Of a stretch of DNA of 64,000 nucleotides, positions 55,905 to 64,000 are shown piece by piece. The DNA is from Asterella californica. Its lineage: Eukaryota; Streptophyta; Marchantiopsida; Marchantiales; Aytoniaceae. The stretch lies in the NCBI GenBank assembly GCA_036924285.1, contig JAYKYS010000015.1, forward strand, positions 4,526,001 through 4,590,000. The letters run 5' to 3'. The notes under the pieces are model-generated. The model had not been told where the DNA came from, searched no databases, and worked only from the letters and a program-made list of their open reading frames with translations. The translations under genes were made by a program, and so were the position numbers. Numbering within the stretch: position 1 is the stretch's first letter; each line of letters begins with the position of its first letter.

Positions 55905-58900
55905 TTACGTCCAGTACTTCTTGACGCGCCACCCATTAACACGAGTGGTCATCCGTGTACCGTCCAGCTCTTCCAACTGCAAAGAGCCATTGTCGAAGAC
56001 CTCCAAGACACGGTAAGGTCCCATCCAGCGAAGATGAAGTTTCTCGGGGAACTTAATATGTCGATTGTCGTAGAGAAGAACCAAGTCCCCATCCACAACG
56101 GTCACCTTCCTCAACTTGCTATCGTAGTTTACCTTACGTTGTGCTTGCACCTCGTACGTCTTCTCCAACGCTGCATTCCTGTCTTCTTCAAACTCTACGA
56201 AATTCAGAAGACGCTGCTCCTGGCTCTCTTCTTCTCTCATGCGTTCGGATACGGCTAACCGGTATGTCGGGACCTCTAACTCAATGGGCACAATAGGTGT
56301 CATGCCGTAAGTTAGGTAGAAAGGCGTCTTCTGGATTGTGACCTTAGGTGAAATCTTGAAAGCTCACAACACAGATGGCAGTTTCGTGTCCCAGTCATAC
56401 GCATGGTTAATAGTTACCTTGTTCAAGATGTTACACAGAAGACCGTTCGACTTCTCCGTCAGTCCATTCGCTTTCGGGTTGTATGGCATCGTCTTCCGAT
56501 GTTTAATCCTGAAGTATTGGGTCAGGAGGGAGATAGTCTCATTTAAGAAATGAGTACCCCTATCTGATACCAATTACAACGGACATCCGTACCTAGTAAT
56601 GATGTTATGTCAAAGGAACCTTGCTACTACCGCGACATCGTTCTTTCTCGTGGTCTCGCCTTCCACCATCTTGGTGGCATAATCGGTAGCTATTAAGATG
56701 TACCGTGCTCGTGTTCTTCTCGCCACCGGGGCGATAGGACCCACAAAGTCGATTCCCCACTTTTCGAACGGAGCAAGCGGAAGAATGGGAGTAAGAGGTC
56801 ACCTTGTTGTAGCGGTCGGTCTTCCCACCCTCTGGCATGCATCGCACTTCCTGATCTCCTGAAAAGTGTCTCGATACATAGTTGGCCACCAGTATCTGGC
56901 GTCTAGCATTTTCTTCACTGTGGTTTTCAGCCCGTAGTGACCCCCAGCATCTTCGTAGTGAAGACCTGTGATCATTGATTTTATCTCTGACGGCTCGAGA
57001 CATCTTCTCAGCTTCTCGTCATGTCCCTTTCGAAACAAGATACCCTGGAAGATGGCGTAAGGTCCTGCCTTGTGTAAGAAGACGGCCCTTTGCTCCGCAT
57101 CCATTCCCTCGGGATACTGTTGGTCTTCCAAGAACCTCCTTAAGTCCTTGAAGATCGACTCTTCTGTGGAAGTCGCAAAGACTGGATCAGAAGATCTAGT
57201 CTCGTCTTCTGGGAAGCAGGCGGTACGTCCCCCCTCAGATGAAAGTGTCTCTGCGAAAACTGAAAACAACTTCTCGTCAGGAAACTCGTCTTCCACTTCA
57301 TCTTCTCGTCGTTCTGTCTCTAGTCTGGATAGGTAGTCAGCATTAACATGCTATCTTCCGGGCCTGTACTCAACTGTGTAAGTAAATTCTTGGAGTAGGA
57401 GAATCCACCTAGCTATCCTACCAGACAAATCTGCTTTCTTTACAAGATGCTTCAAAGAGAAGTGATCTACATAGAAGACAAACGGGTTTGCTAGAAAATA
57501 GTGTCTAAACTTCCTACATGAGTAAATCATGCCAAGACACTCCCTTTCAGTTGTCGAGTACTTCTTCTCTGCATCACTGAGCTGTCTTCCCGCGTAGTAG
57601 ATGGGATAATCCTTCTTCTTCTCATCTTTCTGACTCAACACTACCCCTATGGCGAAAGCAGAAACATCCACATAAATGTGGAAGACTCTTCCCAATCAGA
57701 CGGCCGTAGGACAGGGGATTCCGACAGAAGCCTCTTCATTTCTTCGAATGCTTCATGCTGCTCAGAAGACCAAACATATGGTTCGTCCTTCTTCAGCAAC
57801 TTAGTGAGTCTTCCTGCTACCTCTGCGTACCTGTCAATAAACCTCCTGTAGTATCCTACGTTGCCAAGGAAGCTTCTCAACTGTGTCAGGTTAGCAGGTG
57901 GGTGGAGTTTCATGATGACTTCCACCTTAGTACAGTCGACTTCTATATCTCTTCCGGAAATCCTATGTCCTAGCAAGATCCCCTCTGACATACCAAAGAA
58001 GCACTTCTCAGGGTGAAGAGCCAAACGATGTTCTCTACACTTCATAAAACACTTCCTTAGAAATATCAAGTGGTCTTCTCTCGATCCAAACACACAGAAG
58101 TCATCCAAGAAAATCTCCATAAAGGTGCGAAGATACTCCTTGAAGATTGTAATCATCAACCTCTGGAATGTGGCGGGGGCATTGCATAAACCAAACGGCA
58201 TTTGATTGTACGCGTACGTGCCCCAATCAGTGGTGAAAGTGATTTTTGACTTGTCTTCTTCTCTGGTTGAAACTTGGTTGTACCCAGAATACCCATCCAG
58301 GAAGCTGTAGAACTCATGCCCTACCACCTGGTCTAACACAAAGTCGGTGAATGGTAAAGGATGATGATCCTTCTTCGTGGCCAAGTTCAGCTTCCGGAAG
58401 TCCTGACACACTCGGATCTTCCCTGTCTGCTTTTTCGGCACGATGACAATAGGAGCTACCCACTCACTGCTAAGTACTGGGAAGATGACTCTTGCCTTCA
58501 GGTATTGGTCAATCTGGTCCTTCACGAGAAGCGAGTACTTGGGGTTGAGCCGGTACTGCCTCTGCCGTGCAGGAACAACGCCCTCCAGCAAGTCAATGCG
58601 ATGCTCTCCCAACTCTCGAGGTATGCCCTTCATGTCTTCTATGGTCCATGCGAAGACATCCTGGAACTCCGTTAGAAGTTCTCGAAAGTCTTCCAACTGC
58701 TGGCCCTCGATCACCTTGGAAAGCTTCAGCTTCTTCCCGGGAGCAACCTCCATCTCTTGGAGATCATCCGGGTTTACCATTCCTTCAGTGTGACTATACT
58801 CACTGGCACCAAAGTATTCCGGTTTGGGAGCTTCTTCTGGTTCAGATTCGTCTTCTGGAAGACCAACTGTCGGATCTTCCGAAGGGAAGACGGTATTCTC

Positions 58901-59230
58901 GTCTTCTGGAAGCTCTTCTTCCGCAATCTCGTAGCACTCAATGTATCCACAGACCACATCTTCTACTTTCTCTGCTACTTTTGTAGTACACACGTTATTC
59001 GTCACAAACTCATTATACCGTTCATCATTGTCAGAAGACGCAGCTGAGTCTTCTGAAGTGTACCCCTCCGTTGTAGAAGGAGTTTCACCTTGGTGTCCAA
59101 TCTTGATCCAAGGAAGCGAGACCTTAGCCTTCTCACCTGGCTTGGGTGTAGGATTGGGAAATCTCAAACGATGCCTTCTCCAGTCGGTATTGACATTTGC
59201 AGCATACAGCCATGGTCTTCCTATCAACAC
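55905..59230 (-). pseudogene. E3 copy D pol (RT, RNase H, integrase), broken
   Basis: The first section (to about 57647) has an acidic spacer and reverse transcriptase, with VPKKQTGKIRVCQDFRKLN, QMPFGLCNAPATFQR and IFLDDFCVFG. A missing A near 57.70 kb shifts the frame into RNase H (FHIYVDVSAFAIGVVLSQ). A CAG-to-TAG change lies near 57.35 kb. Then come the zinc-binding region (KMLDARYWWPTMYRD, KCDACQRVG) and integrase, with SDRGTHFLNE and NPKANGLTEKSN, split by stops and shifts. It ends with a GPY module (RWMGPYRVLEV) and stops at 55905. Copy A has the undamaged RNase H junction. This copy cannot make a full Pol. Confidence 0.88.
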
Positions 59231-59667
59231 CTGATATCCACCTTAGCTACAGGTCGCAAAATGATGTAAGTGAGGTAAAAAGATACTCCACCAATTACCG
59301 TCAAGACATCTTTCAGTTGCCCCAAAGGTCGTCTTCTGGTCTGGTCCGCCATTCTGAGAATTCTCGGAGTAGGCTGGAACTCAGTGAAGCCTAGGGCATG
59401 CGACGTTTCTTCAGTCATGATGTTAACTCCGGAGCCGGAATCAATGGGTATCTTCTTCAGAAGACAGCCATGGATCTCCATATCAAGTTCTGGGGCTCCC
59501 AAGTCCTCATGCTCTATTCTTAGGATCAGGGTGCTCTTGGGAAGTTTAGCTGCCCTCCTCTTCCTCGATCCTCGAAGCACGGATTGCAACAACTTCCTAT
59601 AGCCAGCGTTGTCATCCAACAGCTGTTGAAAGGTTACATCCGCCTTCTGATTCCACAAGTCTCGCAA
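59224..59667 (-). pseudogene. E3 copy D protease section
   Basis: A retroviral-type aspartic protease has PIDSGSGVNIMTE as its active-site motif, preceded by LRIEHEDLGAPELDMEI and followed by ADQTRRRPLGQLKDV. It overlaps the end of gag by 34 bp in another frame, which may be a programmed shift or damage. At its 3' end a single missing base near 59.24 kb turns the frame into a stop just before the LIGRPWL block that begins the next section. A protease-pol fusion was therefore probably the original state. Confidence 0.8.
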
Positions 59668-62120
59668 GAAGTCGTAAGGAGATCTTTCAGAAGAGTGACT
59701 GGTGTTTCCAACAGAGAAGATGTAGTAGCTGCTTCCTTGGATGGAAGACCAGAATGGTGTCTTCTCTCGACTGGGGGCTGTTCCCGTGAGTCAGGTGTTG
59801 CCGTAGTCGGTGTAGGAAGCTGCTGTACTATCTTCCGTCTCTTCTCCAGCTCTTCTTGCATGATCGCTTCAACTTCTTGTCTAATGTCAGGAGCAAAGTA
59901 CTTCGGATCTTCTCGGTCGTAAGTAGGAGAAGACGGCCGCTCAGGAGAAGATGACCTCTCCTTACGCTGCTTCTTCTTCTTGACGTCCTTTTGATGAGAT
60001 TCTGACTTCCCTCTGCTTCTGGTACTTACCTTGAACACAGCTTCATCCAAGACTTCCTCCGGAGACCAACTATTTGAATTCGGGTAAGGATTCCAAACAG
60101 TGCCATCCGTCAAAGTGAAAGATGACGCTTCTTTGGGTGTCTCCATCTTCTGAGCTGCAGTCGTCTTCTGCAGCTGAGGTTCCTTTCCTTCGTGCTTCCC
60201 GGGGTCTGGTTCATCTTCCTCAATATGGAGACAATCCGTACAATCCCCAGGATCTTCTTCTTCTACCGTGATGTGTTGTACCACTGCTAACTCGAGCTTA
60301 GAAGTTGATGCTGCTTCTGCAAGAGGCGTGGTATCTGCAAACCTCACCATTTGTCGGGGTCGTAAGGTCTGAGGACAATTCCCTGTGAAATGACCGGCTT
60401 CCTTACAGTTCCCACACAAGGGCACTTGCCCAATCTGTCTTCTCGGATGAGGACAGGTGGACCACCAGTGTCCTGTCTCTCCACAATTATTGCACGCTCC
60501 AGGAAGAGGGTTGAGAGGTCGTTGTGATGAAGAAGGCTGCCAGGGCGTCCTGGTCTGTACATTGCTAGCTCTATCCTTCGGTACATAACGATTATATTGG
60601 GCGGGAGGCGTAGGAGTGAAGGGTTGTATCGTCTCGATCTTATAGCAAGTTTCCCCACTGGGATCGTGTAGATATCCCTCATCGTCTTCTTCCCATCCTG
60701 CCCAGTTGACAGCTTGGTCCTGCGTACACTGATCTCTGGTGTGTCCGGAAGAGTTACAAAGGTTGCACCAAAGGTTTGGCCGGGAAGCCGTAGGCTGCTT
60801 CCGCTTGTCCTTCTGGTTCAGAAGATGAACTTTCAGGTCGGCAAACTGCTTCAGAACCTCATCAATACGGGGATCAGGTGCAGACTGAATGATCTGAGTT
60901 TGAGGCATCTTCTGCACAACTTCCTCCCTTGCTCGCGTCTTCTCCTTCTTCTTCTTCCGCGTCTTCTTCTCTTGTTCAGATTCGGATTCTGAACTTTCAA
61001 CAGTAGACTCTTCAGAAGTAGAGGCTACTTCCGAATCACTGTTATCAGTTTCAGTGGACTTGGACTTCTTCTTGGACTTCCGAGAAGACTTCTTCGACTT
61101 CTTGGATTTCTTCGAGGTCTTCCCTTTGTCTTTCGTCATATTCTGAGTGATGCTCGAGGTTTCATACTGCTCGGCATGCTTCTGTACCTCTGCTAAATCA
61201 TCACCTCCTCCTCTTCTGCAGTACAATTCCATGTCCTGAGACAATCCTCCCAAGTACCAGTCCACAGCTTGCTGAGCACAGTAGCCGGGTCTTCCTTGGT
61301 TCTGAGGGATGTGGTCCAAGAGATCTTCAAACCTCTCGGTGTAATCCCGCAGTGTCTCTTTCTTCTTCCGTTCGAGTCTCTGAAGTTCTATGAGGGTCAT
61401 ACGATCGTAGCCCACTCCTCTGAACCTCTTCAGAAAAGCTGCCTTCAGAGTAGCCCAAGCGGCCATTACTACACCATCATCCAACGTCTTACTCATCCAC
61501 TTCCTTCCCTTCCCTACGATCAAACTGAGAAATACACGGAGTCTGTCAACATCAGCGTCTTCCTTGTTGGATCTAGAGATGGTCTCGAACATCGTGATGA
61601 AGTCGTCCGCGTCAGCATCATCGTCGTACGGATGGTACTTCTGCCGAGTGTGGGAAGCCATGTCGACTGCCGGCTGGTGCGACTGCCAACTTCTTTCTTC
61701 CTCAAGTCCAGGTGGTGGAGATGGTCTTCTCGAAGGTCCAGGTCTGTCTGAATCACGAAGGTCGTCTTCTGAGTCAGAGCTACTGTCACTGCTACCTTCC
61801 GAGACGTCTGGGACAATCTCTTCCAGTCTTCCCTCACCTTGAGAAGCTTCTTCCGCACTGGGGAAGACGTCTTCCGAGTAACCAGTACCAAAATCTACTT
61901 TATACACGTGATCACCCGGTTGGTTTCTCTCTTCGCCAAAAATTATGCTCGAGATGGAAGGCTCTTCCAACTCTACCGATCGGATCTTCCTAAGCTCTTC
62001 TTCTTTCCTTTGGTGTCTCAGAGATATCCGCTGCTCTCTAGAAGCGGTTCGCTGGGGTGAGTTTACCCACTCAGGATCTTTACCCGTGCGTCTTATGCTT
62101 CTTCCTCCGGTCGGAGGCAT
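59634..62120 (-). CDS. E3 copy D gag (828 aa), three zinc knuckles
   Basis: It is an open frame from ATG (MPPTGGRSIRRTGKDPEW). An acidic, serine-rich N-terminal region covers 1-150. The retrotransposon Gag domain covers about 155-320 (WATLKAAFLKRFRG, ETLRDYTERFEDLLDHIP). A Lys/Ser-rich basic stretch covers 325-400. Three C-X2-C-X4-H-X4-C knuckles follow: CNLCNSSGHTRDQC (452-465), CNNCGETGHWWSTC (543-556) and CGNCKEAGHFTGNC (569-582). A long tail follows. It is the particle protein and RNA binder. A Gag of this length with three knuckles is large for gypsy elements. GAAGAC-type codon pairs (ED, KT) are frequent here too. Confidence 0.9.
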   Translation of the reverse strand: MPPTGGRSIRRTGKDPEWVNSPQRTASREQRISLRHQRKEEELRKIRSVELEEPSISSIIFGEERNQPGDHVYKVDFGTGYSEDVFPSAEEASQGEGRLEEIVPDVSEGSSDSSSDSEDDLRDSDRPGPSRRPSPPPGLEEERSWQSHQPAVDMASHTRQKYHPYDDDADADDFITMFETISRSNKEDADVDRLRVFLSLIVGKGRKWMSKTLDDGVVMAAWATLKAAFLKRFRGVGYDRMTLIELQRLERKKKETLRDYTERFEDLLDHIPQNQGRPGYCAQQAVDWYLGGLSQDMELYCRRGGGDDLAEVQKHAEQYETSSITQNMTKDKGKTSKKSKKSKKSSRKSKKKSKSTETDNSDSEVASTSEESTVESSESESEQEKKTRKKKKEKTRAREEVVQKMPQTQIIQSAPDPRIDEVLKQFADLKVHLLNQKDKRKQPTASRPNLWCNLCNSSGHTRDQCTQDQAVNWAGWEEDDEGYLHDPSGETCYKIETIQPFTPTPPAQYNRYVPKDRASNVQTRTPWQPSSSQRPLNPLPGACNNCGETGHWWSTCPHPRRQIGQVPLCGNCKEAGHFTGNCPQTLRPRQMVRFADTTPLAEAASTSKLELAVVQHITVEEEDPGDCTDCLHIEEDEPDPGKHEGKEPQLQKTTAAQKMETPKEASSFTLTDGTVWNPYPNSNSWSPEEVLDEAVFKVSTRSRGKSESHQKDVKKKKQRKERSSSPERPSSPTYDREDPKYFAPDIRQEVEAIMQEELEKRRKIVQQLPTPTTATPDSREQPPVERRHHSGLPSKEAATTSSLLETPVTLLKDLLTTSCETCGIRRRM

Positions 62121-62463
62121 CCACCAGAGTACTGAGAACCGATGTCTCTATTCTTCTACCACTAGATCTGGGAGACCAAATGACTGAACAACCGATCACA
62201 AGTTTAGAACGTCTTCTTCTCCTGCTTCTGGTTGCATTCACTGCAATCTTCCAAGATCGAGTCTTCCAAGGAGTTCTTGGAAGCAGGGAAGCGGCTTCTT
62301 CCAACTTCCCTAATGTATCTTATCAGCTTCTGGTTGCGGTTTCTGTCTTCTAGCAAGATAGAGTCCCAAAACACATTCAACTACAATCGAAGTTAGTTCG
62401 AACCGAACCTAACTAATGACACACAGATCCAGGAAGCTTAGAACAGAAGTTACTAAGATGAAA
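62121..62463 (-). other. E3 copy D leader
   Basis: This is a short untranslated section between the primer-binding site and the gag ATG, about 340 bp, and the likely place for packaging signals. I see no ORF or repeat in it. Confidence 0.5.
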
Positions 62464-62481
62464 TCCCCGGCAGCGGCGCCA
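62464..62481 (-). other. E3 primer-binding site
   Basis: TGGCGCCGCTGCCGGGGA on the minus strand lies 4 bp from the LTR. It is one base off the TGGCGCCGTTGCCGGGGA site common in plant Tat/Athila-type gypsy elements and attributed to tRNA-Asp. Confidence 0.75.
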
Positions 62482-62485
62482 AAAA

Positions 62486-63830
62486 TGGTTCCTCACTATA
62501 TGTAGTGACGTAGGATATTGCCCATTTAGTATACAAGATATCGTTCTCACAGAGGATTTGCACAAGTAACGCTGCTCTAAGTTCTAAGATCTGTTCAAAC
62601 ACACAAACACACGGGTTTTGCCTAGAAATCCCGTCTTCTCACAAAACCACACAAAACAACACGTCTTCCAGGCACGCCAAATGGTGCTCTGGAACTAAAC
62701 AACCAACTACCAATGACAATATCACACAACTATTCACAGAGAAGCTCGGGAAGACGATCTTCCTGCTTTCAGATTGCTTCTTCCGGTCTTCTCGATACCG
62801 TCTTCCCGAAGCGATTCTCGTCTTCTGGGGGTTCAACTCGTCTTCTCCAATTTGAGGGCTAGGAGTAGGGAAGCTCGAATTGAGCTTGAGAAGAAGTAAG
62901 GAGATGTCTGACAGAAATTGGGCAGCGCTTCCGCGCCCAATGTCTCAATAGGAAAGATGGAGGGTGAGGATAATCGATCAGGCTGCCTGCACACAACCAA
63001 GGAAGCGCGGGGGATACCAGGAAAAGGTGAGAAGAAGTGGGAAGGGGAAAGAACAAGGGAAAGAACCTCTACAGTCTTCTTCTGCTCCCCGAGTTGCCTT
63101 CGACCTCCGCGTGCTTCTTGGCTCTGGTCCTAGCTCCAAATGCGACTCCTCACGATTGCGCCTGCTGTCAACGTCCGACCACGCCTCGATTCCACCTTCG
63201 ATTCCACTCGCTGCTCTCCAATGTCAGCTTCTCGGGAGCTCACAGAAACGCCTTCGCTCTTTTGCCTTCTATGCCCCAGCAATTCGACCTCGCCCTTCGC
63301 CTAGCTGCCAACTGATTCTCTCCTACCTCGATGTCCTACCTCGATGTCCTCACTCGATTCCTCTCTCAAAGCTAACTCGCGAAGCTCACTATCTCCAATC
63401 GATCTTCTCAAGCGCTGTGCTGCGGGAAGTTGGAATATGCCTAATGTGCTTTCTTATGCATCTTCTTCGCAGATTAGGGGTTTTTGACCTTAGGTGTCTT
63501 CCCCGTCCTACCTACCTATTCGGTGCGTCCCAGTAGGTACACCTACTGTCTTACCCGAAAACTCGCGGTTGGCCTCCGCGGTCGCTGTCTTCTGGAAGAC
63601 AGGCGTCTTCCGCCGTCTTCTCATCTTCTGAAGTCGCAACTGAGAAGACTCTCTTCCGAAGACGGTCGTCTTCCGAAGAAGTCAACTTCTTATTACAAAC
63701 AGCTCTTAAGATCATCTTCCTGTTAAGGAAGACGTAACCTTAAGTAACAACGCTTCTTCAGTTATACAAACAAGTTATTATTCTTAAAAATTTCATAAAT
63801 TCGTGCATCTTGTAATTTGTGGGCACCACA
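62486..63830 (-). repeat. E3 copy D 5' LTR with 4.6-kb internal deletion
   Basis: It is 1345 bp. The outer end (63830, CACCACA) and inner end (62486, TGGTTCC) match the long LTR. At about 62847 the sequence jumps from what corresponds to 50257 to what corresponds to about 54875, so the whole LTR ORF is missing. The shared TCTC at both sides of the junction suggests a microhomology deletion. Confidence 0.85.
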
Positions 63831-64000
63831 AGAAGACGGTGCAACTGTACGCATGTTTGTTGTCTTCCTCCCCAAACTATTACAAGCAGGGATGGCTTGT
63901 TAGTCAAGATCCGGACTAGAAGCCTGTCGGAATCTTAATTTCTTCTTTTCATCTTGTTTTTCTCTTGTTTGGATTTTCCCTTCTTCACCATCTTCTCTCA
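63831..64000 (+). repeat. E3 copy C LTR, right part, cut by window edge
   Basis: It resumes at AGAAGACGGTGCAACTG exactly where copy C stopped at 49865, and follows copy A from about 7503 onward. Confidence 0.85.

Larger units (their letters stand above)
49866..63830 (-). mobile_element. E3 copy D: giant gypsy element (about 14 kb)
   Basis: In minus orientation the order is 5' LTR (62486-63830), primer-binding site, gag, protease, RT, RNase H, integrase, purine tract, and 3' LTR (49866-55846). It sits in the LTR of copy C, because 49865 and 63831 join into one LTR when it is removed. I see no convincing target-site duplication. The left terminus carries a small duplication that blurs the end. 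The two LTRs differ greatly in length because the 5' one has lost about 4.6 kb. Confidence 0.88.

Overview
The window is a eukaryotic, almost certainly plant, repeat-rich intergenic region. I see no host gene, rRNA, tRNA or CRISPR array. Essentially everything recognisable is transposable-element DNA: Ty3/gypsy LTR retrotransposons of three lineages, a LINE, a Ty1/copia remnant, and a decayed gene for a Rep-type HUH endonuclease. The elements (plant-type gypsy polyproteins, a primer-binding site matching a plant tRNA-Glu 3' end, plant-style LINE reverse transcriptase) suggest a streptophyte. Resemblance of the E3 proteins to families I remember from liverwort annotations makes a bryophyte my first guess, but that is recollection and not tested.

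I use these names. E1 is a gypsy lineage whose pol carries the block LAREDLSNQVEGRAL. It has one complete copy (32555-43370, minus), a related 3' end at 1-2231, a solo LTR at 13501-14781, and a degenerate pol at 11818-13500 plus 14782-14846. E2 is a complete gypsy element with a single gag-pol frame (22329-31088, plus). E3 is a giant gypsy family with LTRs of about 5-6 kb that themselves contain a roughly 750-codon reading frame and are saturated with GAAGAC/GTCTTC. Its copies are A (2232-8254, plus), B (8255-11817, inverted fragment), C (44690-49865 continuing at 63831-64000, plus) and D (49866-63830, minus, with gag and pol).

Layout. 1-2231: 3' end of an E1-type element inserted in the pol of E3 copy A. 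2232-8254: rest of E3 copy A. 8255-11817: inverted E3 LTR fragment. 11818-14846: degenerate E1-type pol split by a solo LTR. 14847-15817: copia remnant. 15818-18769: AT-rich, nothing recognised. 18770-20540: HUH-endonuclease pseudogene. 20541-21640: degenerate repeats. 22170-44689: one minus-strand LINE, split by the young E2 (at 22328/31089) and the young E1 (at 32554/43371) and cut at its 5' side by E3 copy C. 49866-63830: E3 copy D inserted in the LTR of copy C.

Relative ages follow from nesting and LTR identity. The LINE is oldest in its block. E3 copy C came later, then copy D inside it. E1 and E2 are very young, because I saw no difference between their LTR pairs. The most unusual items are the protein-coding giant LTRs of E3 with their short-motif saturation, the HUH endonuclease relic, and the E2 copy that is intact except for an Asp-to-Asn change at an integrase catalytic position.
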